A DNA stretch of 64,000 nucleotides from NCBI GenBank assembly GCA_030849075.1, contig JASAOO010003540.1, forward strand, positions 1 to 64,000. The letters are read 5' to 3'. The notes below the pieces were generated by a model. It was not told where the DNA came from and made no database searches. It saw nothing but the letters and a program-made list of their open reading frames with translations. The translations under genes were made by a program, and so were the position numbers. This stretch comes from Zelonia costaricensis (lineage: Eukaryota > Euglenozoa > Kinetoplastea > Trypanosomatida > Trypanosomatidae). Positions 19,547-29,285 of this stretch are shown in pieces (the first letter of the stretch is position 1; every line of letters begins with the position of its first letter).

Positions 19547-20473
19547 TGCCGTGCTGCGCCACAAACTCACAGGAAAACAAGGAGCTGTGGCGCCCTCGAG
19601 AGGAGGGAGGGAGGAAGGGTCGAGGGAGGGGGGTCACCGTAAAGCGGCGCGCAGAGGAGGAGTTGTGTGCGTGCGCGAGAGAGATGAAGAGAACGCCAAG
19701 CGCAAACCTGTCGCAAGTGGGCGCGGGTGTGCCGCGCGAGAGGCCCTTTTGAGTGAGAGAACACGAAAATGACAAAATGAGCGCGTGCAACACGGTGTGG
19801 CGTGGCGTGCCCAGGGCGAGGTCTCCGGCAGCTTTTCGAGCCGCTAAACCCGCGTACGTCCGCCCTCAACGTCAGCAGTCTACGTGAATGATGTTGCTAT
19901 GATGCGGTGTGTCTGTGTGTGTGGGTGTGGATTGCGTGAATAGAGGTGCGCGTTCCGGCAGCCGTGTTGTGATGGATGCAGGGACGAGTGCGGCCGCACT
20001 GGAGCGGGGAGTGGAGGGCGGAGGTTCAGTAGAGAGTAGCGAGAAGGAGAAAAGTGAGCAGGACGCTATCCAGAGGAAAACGAGGGGGAGGGAGAGCGCA
20101 GCTGTACAGTGGGGGCGTGCTCCACCTCTCTTGCATTCCGCCCTCTCGTGGGCGTGACTCTCCACCGTGAAACGACGTCGGCAGCGGACGTCGCCCCATC
20201 GTCCTTCGCTTCTCATTTACACGTTCCACTCGAGTGCTTGTCACTTCGGCTCCGGCCCCAGCAAAGAACACGCAGGCGAAAATGACGCGCGCACGTCGAG
20301 CGCACCCGCTCGGCCCAGACGATGGGACTCTCACGCGCCGCACCTGCGCTGACGTGGCGAGAAGGGGGAAGTGGGAGGGGGTGCGGTGTCGGCACACTCG
20401 CTGGGTCGCACTCGCCCCGCCCAGCAAACCTTTGCGTACATGAGTTGTGCCGGGTGGCCTCGTCGGCTGTTGC
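19547..20473. other. Spacer, 0.9 kb
   Basis: No gene. Purine-rich plus-strand blocks at 19592-19635 and 20035-20100 are pyrimidine tracts on the transcribed strand. The first lies just upstream of the FAD synthetase start and is the likely splice signal. A TG-rich stretch is at 19908-19930. Confidence 0.65.
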
Positions 20474-23400
20474 TCAGCACGCCGTGAGCGCGAAGGGTCG
20501 CACCAGCAGCAGCACAAACAGCGCCGAGGGCAGCGGCAGCGCACGCGACGCCGGGAACACAACCGCTTCCTTCACGACTCCAGCGCACTCCCGCTGCGAC
20601 TTCTCCACATGCGCGGCGATGCTTCGCGCTATGAGCCCGTCGTAGGCCGCCACACCGTGGTCGCAGAAGTACTGCAGCGCCGTCCAGCACAGCTTGCGGC
20701 GTGCAGGCGTGCTGTGCGTCGGCGGCAGCTCCACCCAGCTGCGGAGGCACAGATTCACCAAGAACACCAGGTCCACGTGTCCGCTTGTCAGCATCGCCAC
20801 GCACGCCGGGTACTGCTGCTCTAGCAGCGCGCACACCGCGAGCACGCGGGTGTCTGTGTCGGCGAAGCTGGCCCACTCCTCCGCATCGCGTCGCGCCAGG
20901 CACTGCTCCACGTCCATCGCCGTCACACGCAGGGCCGCGCGGTTGGCCAGAAGGGCGCGCACCAGCTTCACAACCGAGTCCGACGGGCACGCCGTGCCGG
21001 CCGCCGCGGTATTCGTGTCCGCTGCCAGCAGAGACGACATCGGCGACGGGCCGAGGGCGGACATCAGCAGTTCCCGCGCCTCCTGCGCGGTACACCCGGC
21101 GGACGCGAGGTCGCCGGCGGGCAGCGTCTCCCCGTCGGTGAAGCTGTCCACATCGCACACAGTGTCCACCGTCAGCTCCGCCTCGGCGCCGTCGAGCAGA
21201 ATCGCGGGCAGGCGCTTGCGGCCCTTGCCCGATGTGATGAAGCGCACCATGAAGTACACCGGGTCGACGCCGCGACGCTCTTCGCACAGGCGGCGCAGCT
21301 GGCGAATGCGCGGCTCGGCCACGACCGGGTCGAACCACACCCGGAACTCCACCGCCGGTCGCGCCAGCACGCACAGCGCGGTGGTGGCCAGCAGCGTCAG
21401 CAGCGACGCCTCACCAAACGGCGGGCGGTTCACGGGCCCCTCGGGTACCGGCGCGTCGGATGAGAGCTGCGCCGGCGCCAGCCAGAGGTCCGTCAGCTGG
21501 CCCCAACTTTCTTCGAAGAAGGTCGCGTCGTCGCCGTTAGCGCTTGACACCACCACCGCGCGCAGGAGAAGATGGACGGACTGGTAGCACGCCCCGGCGC
21601 GGGTGGCGCTGGCGTGGTCGAAGGCGTTTTCGGCCGCAGAGAGGTCGGCGGGTCCGGCGGAGGGGTACGTCTCCACCGGCCAAAGCAGTGGCCAGCGCGT
21701 CCGCCGGTGTGCGGCGTGCGCAGTGGTGCGCAGAAACGCCACCGACGCCGCGCGCGCCGCCTCGCACAAACCGTCGCACGCCGCCGCGCACGTGGCCCAC
21801 CGCAGCAGCAGCGCCACACCGCGTGGGGTGAGGGTGCGCAGGCAGCTGTGGCTGCGCCGCCTCGGCTTGCCAGGGCGCCGCGGCTTCGCTGCTGCTGCTG
21901 GTGTCGGCGAGGCGAGCGGAGCTGCGCCGGCGCCGCCGCCGACGTCGACGATGGCGGCCAGCAGGTCGGCCCAGTGGGCGGCCGCGTGCGTGGTGACACT
22001 CGCGGCGGCTGCCACGTGTGGCCGCAGCGCCGCCCAGCCCGGCAGCGTCGTGGACATCTGCACGAGCTCGCGGCAGCGGAGCAGGTTTGAGCCTTTCGCA
22101 GGCGTCAGCGACGCACCCCAGACGTCGCGAACGGACGTCGCCAGCGCCTGGGGCAGGCGGTCTGCGTGGGCACGCAGTAGCCGCGCCCAACACCGCCGTA
22201 CGACCGTCACCACGTCCAGGGTGGAGGCAGCGAAGAGCCTCGGCGCGGGCAGCGGGGGCTGCTCCTGGCACGCCTGGACAAGCGCGCGTGCTTTGGCGAA
22301 GAGCTGCGTATCCACGACCTGCCACATGGGCGATGAGCACCACGGCTCGACGCCGCCCGGCTCGACGAGAAGCCGCGTCAAGAGGCGCAGGGTGAACACA
22401 AACTGCGCGTTGCGCTGCGGCGACGCCTCGGCTGGCGACCACCGCCGCATCGCCGCCGACGCCGCCTCGAAGACGTCCGCCTTATCCGCCGGCGTCAGCT
22501 TGCCGACGCACAGCCCCATGTGGTGCGCCGCAACTTCCAGCGCGGCGGGTGCGGTGAGCGGCTCACTGCACAGCAGCCGGAGGAAACGACGAAACAGCTC
22601 CTGCCACGCCACCGGTGCGGGGGCCGGCGCGCCTGCGGCATCGAGGCTGAGGAGCGGCAGGGCGATGAGGAGCACCACCGCGGCGTGCACGTGTGGGAGC
22701 TCCTCGGCCAACGCGTGGACGAGGTCGGGGCGGCTGCGGATGAGCGTGTCCATGGTCAGCACAAACGACGGCCGCGATGCCCACTGCGACAGCCACAGCG
22801 GGGACGGGTCCACCTCGTCGAAGAGCGCGGCAAAGGGCACGAGCACCTCGTCGACCAGCCGCAAGAAGAGTTCCGTCACTTCGCTGTCCAGCAGGGGCAG
22901 CCACACATGGTGCAGCTCCGCCAGCACACGCTGCAGGAGGCGCAGCACGTGCGTATGGGCCGTCGCCGCCCCCGCGCTCGTCCGCGGCTCATCCGACAAG
23001 GCGGCGATGGCGGTGTACGTGAAGTCGAGCTGCGATCGAGGTGGCAGCGCGTGGAAGAGGGCCAGGGCCGCGTCAGCCCACCCGGGGTCGGCATGCCGGC
23101 ACAAGCAGTTCATCAGCCAGCGCTGCAGCTCGGCTAAGTCCTCGTGTTGGGCGATGAGCTCCGGTCGGACCTTAAGGAGGTACACAAGGCTGCCGAGCAC
23201 CTCCGCCTCCTCGCTTGCGCGTATGGCGCCGCCACGCACGGCCGCCTCGACGGCTCGCAGTGCCGCGTCGTCGCGGTGCATGGCCGGGCTGCTGCTGCTG
23301 ATGCCGTTGCCCAGCTCTGTGCTCTCCAGCATCTCCAGGCTTTCCCAGGCTCCGTTGACGGCGCTGCTGCTGCCAAGCTGCAACACGTTTACGTCAGCCG

Positions 23401-23935
23401 CAGCGTCAGGCCGCGGGCGCTGCGAGGCGGACGGCGTGGCAGTGGCGTCCTCCTGCCGCCGCACCGCAGCAATGTGATGGGTCGACTCGAGAACCTCGGA
23501 TGCGTGGCGCATGAAGTCGCCCCAGCCGGGGCCGGCACTCGGCGGAGCGGCGGCGGCATCGGTGGGCTCGCCGCCGGCGTTGGCGGCGTGCAGTCGCGCT
23601 GCCTCGCCAGACCACCACGCCGTGTCCGCAGCGAGACCGGCCTCGCCGCCGGCGGCGCACCGAGCCACGAAGCTGCGGCATAGCGCCTGAAGTGCCTGCA
23701 CCGTCGCCGTCTGCGTGAGCGCCGTCATGTGGGCACTGCCGTCTGCGGCGAGCTGCGACACGCTGGCAGCTGTGGCGACCGCGGCGACTGTGCCGAGGTG
23801 TGCGGAGGCGAACAGGACGGACGTAGAGGCGCCGGCGCTCTGGTGGCTTCCCTCGCGGTGGCCGGCCCCCACGGCGGCCTGGCGCACGACCTGGTCAAGG
23901 CTCAGCGCGCTGCCCGGCCATGACTGCTGCTGCAT
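20474..23935 (-). CDS. Large helical protein, unknown (1153 aa)
   Basis: I do not recognise this protein with confidence. It is Ala/Leu-rich. Residues about 200-700 consist of repeated amphipathic helices of HEAT/ARM type, for example VLGSLVYLLKVRPELIAQHE and LRLLQRVLAELHHVWLPLLD. A basic patch (KPRRPGKPRRRS) interrupts at about 680-690. After about residue 880 the character changes to a mixed strand/helix region, beginning near VDPVYFMVRF at about 889. A helical trunk with a C-terminal ear-like domain recalls large adaptins such as AP-5 beta, but I cannot align it convincingly. No membrane segment or catalytic motif is seen. The ATG at 23935 (MQQQSW) is chosen; the frame opens upstream only via GTG. 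Coding is certain from the length and codon use. Confidence 0.85.
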   Translation of the reverse strand: MQQQSWPGSALSLDQVVRQAAVGAGHREGSHQSAGASTSVLFASAHLGTVAAVATAASVSQLAADGSAHMTALTQTATVQALQALCRSFVARCAAGGEAGLAADTAWWSGEAARLHAANAGGEPTDAAAAPPSAGPGWGDFMRHASEVLESTHHIAAVRRQEDATATPSASQRPRPDAAADVNVLQLGSSSAVNGAWESLEMLESTELGNGISSSSPAMHRDDAALRAVEAAVRGGAIRASEEAEVLGSLVYLLKVRPELIAQHEDLAELQRWLMNCLCRHADPGWADAALALFHALPPRSQLDFTYTAIAALSDEPRTSAGAATAHTHVLRLLQRVLAELHHVWLPLLDSEVTELFLRLVDEVLVPFAALFDEVDPSPLWLSQWASRPSFVLTMDTLIRSRPDLVHALAEELPHVHAAVVLLIALPLLSLDAAGAPAPAPVAWQELFRRFLRLLCSEPLTAPAALEVAAHHMGLCVGKLTPADKADVFEAASAAMRRWSPAEASPQRNAQFVFTLRLLTRLLVEPGGVEPWCSSPMWQVVDTQLFAKARALVQACQEQPPLPAPRLFAASTLDVVTVVRRCWARLLRAHADRLPQALATSVRDVWGASLTPAKGSNLLRCRELVQMSTTLPGWAALRPHVAAAASVTTHAAAHWADLLAAIVDVGGGAGAAPLASPTPAAAAKPRRPGKPRRRSHSCLRTLTPRGVALLLRWATCAAACDGLCEAARAASVAFLRTTAHAAHRRTRWPLLWPVETYPSAGPADLSAAENAFDHASATRAGACYQSVHLLLRAVVVSSANGDDATFFEESWGQLTDLWLAPAQLSSDAPVPEGPVNRPPFGEASLLTLLATTALCVLARPAVEFRVWFDPVVAEPRIRQLRRLCEERRGVDPVYFMVRFITSGKGRKRLPAILLDGAEAELTVDTVCDVDSFTDGETLPAGDLASAGCTAQEARELLMSALGPSPMSSLLAADTNTAAAGTACPSDSVVKLVRALLANRAALRVTAMDVEQCLARRDAEEWASFADTDTRVLAVCALLEQQYPACVAMLTSGHVDLVFLVNLCLRSWVELPPTHSTPARRKLCWTALQYFCDHGVAAYDGLIARSIAAHVEKSQRECAGVVKEAVVFPASRALPLPSALFVLLLVRPFALTAC

Positions 23936-24951
23936 AGGGAAGGAGAAAAGAGGAGCCTGAAGGGTCGGGTCCGATGGGGGGGGGGGCGTCACCAGAACAG
24001 CCCTGCACTGCCTCCTAGAGGCTGCAGTCGGCGCTGAATGTGCGAGCCCCTCCGCGTGTGTGCGTGCGTGTGTGAGTGTGCGGGCGTCCCTGCGTGTATC
24101 TACGTCAGTAAGGAATGCTGGACGTCAGCCACACTGGGAAAGAGGGGGGGAGCGATGAGTCGGCCAAAAGGGGGGGGGAGGAGACGTGTAGGTATGGATG
24201 ACACACGCACACGCACACGGCCCCGCAGAGCCGGAGTGCAGGGAGGGGGACGAGGTCTGGTCAGTCCCGCTGTGCAGAACAGAAAGGGCAGGGGTGGAAA
24301 AGCAAAGGGTGCGTAGAAGAAAGGTGGCAGGAGCGCGACGAGACACAACACGAGATCCGCACTGGGCCCTGACCGACTCTGCTGGCGCTGATTGCGGCGC
24401 CGCCCGTGCGATTCAATGGTCAAGAGTGACCTGCCAATCGACTCCGGTGGCACACTCGCTCAGCGCTCTTCGCTGGTTGAGTGCCTTTTCCCGCGGGGGA
24501 GAGGCAGGGAGCCGAACACGCACATCGCCGTCTTCTTCTCACAGGACATCAAGTTTGTTGCACCCTGCAGCCGTGCCTGGGCCACGTCAGACACGCGCAG
24601 GAAGGCGAAGGGGACAAAAGCACACACGAAAAGCGCCCACGCACGCCACCGCGGACTCTGCGCGTCGGCCATCCACGGCGCCACCTGCCTAATACTGCGC
24701 TGCTACGACCAAGATCATCGTCGCGCCAGGTGCTACCGCACCGGTATCCCCACCGCCGTTCACGCTTCTGCGCCGCGCCGCATGAAAGCAACAGCAAATA
24801 CAGAAAAAAGTGGGAGGACACGGCATGGCACACACGCGGAAGAGCAGTGGGTCAGGCAGCCCGCGTGAGCCGTGGAAGGCGGCGACGACGCGGGCAGCGG
24901 TGCGGAGCGTGGCAAGCGACAAAGACCCCTGCGGAGCCGGCATCACTCTCA
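23936..24951. other. Spacer, 1.0 kb
   Basis: No gene. Poly-G/purine tracts at 23974-23986 and 24139-24185 fit splice signals for the 1153-residue gene. TG-rich DNA lies at 24055-24085. The right part (about 24380-24800) is of balanced composition and is the 3' flank of the next gene. Confidence 0.65.
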
Positions 24952-25845
24952 TCACGGCGTCGTCGGCGTGTTGGGGGCGGCGGCGACGATCGGGCCGCGG
25001 TAGGTGTAGCGCACCTCCGGCCGAGCGTGCGTGAGCGGCGAGTAGTCGGAGCGCGGCGGCTCCATCGTGAAGGCCGACTCCATGTAGACCTCCCGCAGCG
25101 GCGTGGCGCTGATGAAGAACGGGTTCTTGCGCAGCGGGTAGTCAGTGGTGGTGCCGAACGACGGCACCCACGCCGGCAGCCAGCAGGCGGAGAAGAGGTT
25201 GAAGGTCTCGCCGGGGCGGATGCCGTAGACGTGGTAGTCGAAGCGGCGGCACCACTCCCGCTTGTAGGCCGCGTACTTCGTCCAGAGCGCCTTCTTGTGC
25301 TCCAGCCGCTCCTTCGACTCCATCACGCCGAACTTGCGGCACTCGTAGTCGTTCGGCAGGAAGCCGGAGAGGCGGAACATGCTGCGGTACCAGAAGCACA
25401 GGTCCAAGAACATGAACGTGCCGAACGACAGGAAGAAGCGGGTGGCGACGTGCAAGCGGGCGTGGCGCAGCGACGCCTTCGAGCGGGCCCACTTGTTGTA
25501 GCAGTACGCAACTACAGCGGAAATCGCGTGCTCGTACAGGCGCACCCCGGCGCCCGTGTTGATGAAGGATGGGTTGTAGTCGATCACGGGGTACGGCGTG
25601 CCCATCATGTGCCGCGTCAGGTTGAAGTTGGTGTAGTCGGAGTTCGTGATGGTCCGGTACACCGAGTCGCGCCGGTCGATGGACAGGGAGGTGCGCCACA
25701 GCTGGAACGTCTTCCAGGCCAGCTGCTCCTGGTCCGACAGCTCGCGGTCAGTGCTGCCGGCGTAGCGCGTGTGCTCTGTCGCGACGAAGATGGGGCGACC
25801 GGCGTGGTCGATGCCGCCCGCGCCAAGCTCTGCTGCAGTCGTCAT
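24952..25845 (-). CDS. Hypothetical protein, probable membrane anchor (297 aa)
   Basis: I do not recognise the family. The protein is unusually rich in Tyr, Phe, Trp and Arg compared with its neighbours, which suggests a conserved, non-repetitive fold. A hydrophobic segment at about 135-153 (FFLSFGTFMFLDLCFWY) is a likely membrane span, and a weaker one lies at 103-118. The C-terminal half carries strongly patterned residues (KALWTKYAAYKREWCRRFDY, then NLFSACWLPAWVPSF). Such small aromatic-rich single-span proteins are common among kinetoplastid-specific respiratory-complex subunits, but that is inference from composition. No presequence is obvious. The ATG at 25845 (MTTAAE) is chosen because the 74 residues upstream are Pro/Ser-rich and match the purine-rich plus-strand splice region. 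Confidence 0.82.
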   Translation of the reverse strand: MTTAAELGAGGIDHAGRPIFVATEHTRYAGSTDRELSDQEQLAWKTFQLWRTSLSIDRRDSVYRTITNSDYTNFNLTRHMMGTPYPVIDYNPSFINTGAGVRLYEHAISAVVAYCYNKWARSKASLRHARLHVATRFFLSFGTFMFLDLCFWYRSMFRLSGFLPNDYECRKFGVMESKERLEHKKALWTKYAAYKREWCRRFDYHVYGIRPGETFNLFSACWLPAWVPSFGTTTDYPLRKNPFFISATPLREVYMESAFTMEPPRSDYSPLTHARPEVRYTYRGPIVAAAPNTPTTP

Positions 25846-28800
25846 TGCTAATTCCTCCCTGTCGCTCTTCCAAAAAAGGTTTGGAGGGGAGAGGGGAGGT
25901 GGCGGGGAGGGGGGGGGTACTGGAGTGGCTAGTTCTACAATGCTTGAATGGGGTGTTGATGGCTGAGCAGGGAGGAATGGGGGAAGGGGAGGGGGAGGGG
26001 TGCTCACTACGGTAGACAGGGGAGACGAGAACGTGGGACTGGCAGCCGTATTCGGCACCCAGTCCACGCTTCGCTCACGGTGATGGGGGGAGGCTAGAAA
26101 GCAGAAACGAACGCAGCGGGTGGCTCGAACACGGCTGCAGGACGGCAGTGGCGGGGTGGTGCCAGAACGAGAAACGAGACCGAGGGAGTGTGTGTGTGTT
26201 GTGAAAACCTATGCGAGCACGCGACAGATAACGCGGGCTCGCTGCTACGACCTATGCTGTGCGAGTAACGTGCGCGCTTCCCGGTAGGCGAGCGTGGTGG
26301 TTGACAACGACGAGCACAACGAGACGAACAAGGTGGGACTGAAGGGTGCGAGGGGACGACGGCAACTCCTGATGCCCACTGCACCGTGGTGGCGGCCGTG
26401 TTGGGGCGCTCTGCCGAGGCCCACGTCCTGCCGGCTTGTGGCCAGCACCGCCACCCATGGCAGCTCGACGCCGACGCAGCTCACTCAAGCACCTGCTGGC
26501 GACATCATCCCAGAATCCGAGGATGCGGCACGGGGAAGAGACGGGAGCACGGAGCGCAGCTGCCGGTGGCGGCATACCGACTGCTTGCACTCACACGACG
26601 GACGCCTTCACGGCACGCATCTTTCTTTTTTCTTCCGTTTGCTTCACAAGTTACGTAGTGTTGGTCTCCCAATTGATCGATGTGTCCGAACTGCAACATT
26701 TCGTGTGCGCAAGTGCGAAGACACCCAGCCTCGGCGCTGCGCACCTGCGAAGAAGGGGAGTGTGCGGAAAGGGGGAAACATCACGAGGGGCAGCAGGCAT
26801 GCGTACGTCTGCGGCGCCGCTCAAGCATAACGTTCACAGAACGGGGGGGAGGTTGGGAGGACGGAGAACAGAAGAGAAGAGAAAGGGGAAGAGGGGAAGA
26901 CAGAGAGAGGCAAAGCAAACTCGAGAAGGTGACGTGAAGTGAACAGTTTACACACGAAAAGACGTTTTCTTTTTTTGGGCGGCGGTGCGGTGGGGTGCGG
27001 TGCATGTGGAGGCGCAGAACGCAGTTCCTTCAAAGACCAAAGAAAAAAAGGTGATCTCGCTGTTTTTTTTTTCCTTCTGTGCTTTCTTCCCTCCTGGCGA
27101 GGCTGGCGCGTTAGAGAGAAGGCCAGCTGCGTCTCGCGCGAGTTGAATTGGGTTTGCTGTCGTCCCGTCGGCTCTCCTCGGCTGCGGTGACAGCACGAGG
27201 GCATCTTTCTCTTCTTCGTCAATCCCCAACGCTGCATCAGCGGTGCCTCCACATGGAGGGCACGGCAGTCGTTGTGTACAAGGTGCTCGGAGAGCGTGCG
27301 GGGCGGTGCTCGGAGCACATCGCACCGCGCACGCACAAAACTCGTTGGCATCCTGCACAGACAACAACAACAACAGCAAAAGAATGACACGAGCCACGAA
27401 AGAGGTGTAGCAAGCAGCGCCGAGCGCTGCGTTGTGCACAACCGCGCGCGCACACACAAATAAACACCAGCTTGCACACACGGGTCTGGCACACGAAAGC
27501 GTGACAGCCAGGGAGATACAGCCGCCGCCTCATGGAGACAAGATGCGCCGCGGACAAAAAAGGGAAGCGACGATGTCCACTTGCTTCGTTTCCCTTTGAA
27601 AGTCCTTGTACTCGAGGGGGGGGGCACGTTAGAGAGGGCAGTTGGGCCCGCAACACTAGCACGCGGAGGCGGCGGCCTTGGCTCTGAGGTCAAGACGGGC
27701 ACGGCGTGCGGCCAGCCCGCCCATCGCGTCCTTCGTAGCGTTCATTTTTACTCTTCTTTAGTGCCTTGTACAACTTCACTGGTTGACTTGCCGGGTCCTG
27801 AGTCGACTGTGCGACATCGCCGGCTGCCCGGGCAGTGATGCGACGGCTGCGATTGCGGAAGGAGGGAAGCGACAGCTTCCCCCCCCCCTACGAGGAAGGC
27901 AAAGTGGGGGCGCGTAGCACAATAGGCAAATCGAGCGGAAGGTTTGCGCGTTTGGTGTATAGCCGCATCATACGAAGTGGGGGAGGGGGGAGCAAAGGCA
28001 GAAAGGCGGGAGGGAGTGGTGGGGCGGAAATAGTTCTCGCGGCTCTCGCTGTGCTACAAGGAAGGGGGGGGGCCGAGGCGCGTGCACGTCAGACGGGTTG
28101 GGTGAGGTGAGGCAGCACAAAGGGACAAGAAGAGGGTGCAGGGGGAGGGCGCACGGCCAGCAACCTCTCCCCCACCCGTTGCCGCACCTACACGTGGGGT
28201 GGTGCGCCCACCCACCACCGTGCCACGCACCCTCTCCGGGTTTACGACGGATGGGGCGGACGAGAAGTGGGGAAGGGGGCGTGAGGGTTTAAGGAGAAAA
28301 AGGGGAGAGCGACGGAGCGGCGTGAGTGGAGTACCTCCTCGAACAACGAAGACGGAAATGCGCTTGTGGGGGTGGCGCAGGGGATCAGCGCCGCCTGCGG
28401 GGCATCCGCGATTGTAGCACAGCGAGAGTCCGCAACGCGTGACGCAAGCGAGGAAATCAAAAAGAAGTGAATGAGGTTGGGTGAGCACGCAAAGACGGGA
28501 GGCGCTCGTCCACGCAGACGCGTCGTGGCCAGGGCCGAGGAGACCGACGCCATCGCCGCGTCGGGCCCGCGCCTGCCCACCCCAGTCGCACATCTCACTC
28601 TGGAATGACGAAGAAAGGAGCAAGTCAGAGGAGGAGGGGGGAGGGAAGGGGGTACATGGAGGAGGTGTGAAATGCAGCGTGCGCTGTGGACGGACTCAAG
28701 ACACAGAGGAAGAGAGTGCGTGACGGCGCCGCAAGGTACGGAGAGGAGAAGGGGGGGGCAGGCGGGCAGGCAGGCAGGCACGGGGGGGGGAGGGGGGGGC

Positions 28801-29285
28801 AGAACAAATCTGAGGAGGTTAGAAAAGGAAGCGTTTTCGTCTTCGCATCTTCGGTGCTCGTTTGACCATGAAAGGAGCACCGGAAGCAAAAAGGGGAGCA
28901 AGAGAATGCGGACCTTTTTGTGTGTGTGTGTGTGACAAGGGGTGGGTGCGGGGAGGGGGGGGGAAGTGCAGCGAGTGGCACAGTGGGGCGGCAAGAGAGG
29001 AGTTGGCTGAGAAATATGTATATAGATCGGTACAGGTCAACACAGAGGGGTGGGCGTAGGCATGTGCTCGACGTGTGCCCGGAGGGGTTGCGGGCTCGGA
29101 CGCGCGGCGGAAGCCGCGGCGTGCGTTGTCGAGGGGGAGGGAGAGCGGAGAAGTCAAACCGCGTGCACGCACCGCACATCCCGAGGGCAGTCGGCCGACG
29201 CACAGGCGCACTTCGCTCTTCGCGCTGCCGATGTGCCCGACTCACCCACACCCACCGTTTCCCTCACAGCAAGTGCGTCGGCGCC
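25846..29285. other. Long spacer, 3.4 kb
   Basis: No convincing gene. It has plus-strand purine blocks (25876-25910, 25980-26000, 26846-26930, 28735-28805), poly-G and A/T runs (27060-27080), a TG run (28918-28935) and a GGCA tandem (28758-28780). The strand bias fits minus-strand transcription. Open frames up to 293 codons are low-complexity Pro/Ser/Cys or Arg and lack patterned hydrophobicity. The space probably holds the 3' untranslated region of the dehydrogenase gene and the splice region of the 297-residue gene. A non-coding RNA cannot be excluded. Confidence 0.6.
28758..28800. repeat. GGCA tandem and poly-G tract
   Basis: Several GGCA units are followed by two long G runs broken by single bases. 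It lies in the 3' flank of the glycerol-3-phosphate dehydrogenase gene. Confidence 0.85.

Noticed and set aside
21603..23477. Plus-strand open frame of 624 codons opposite the 1153-residue gene
   Set aside because: Ser/Arg/Thr-rich antisense frame without motifs.
26821..27702. Minus-strand open frame of 293 codons in the 3.4-kb spacer
   Set aside because: Composition is Pro/Ser/Cys/Arg-rich with homopolymeric runs (Cys and Lys stretches from repeats) and no patterned hydrophobicity. It coincides with purine-rich plus-strand spacer.
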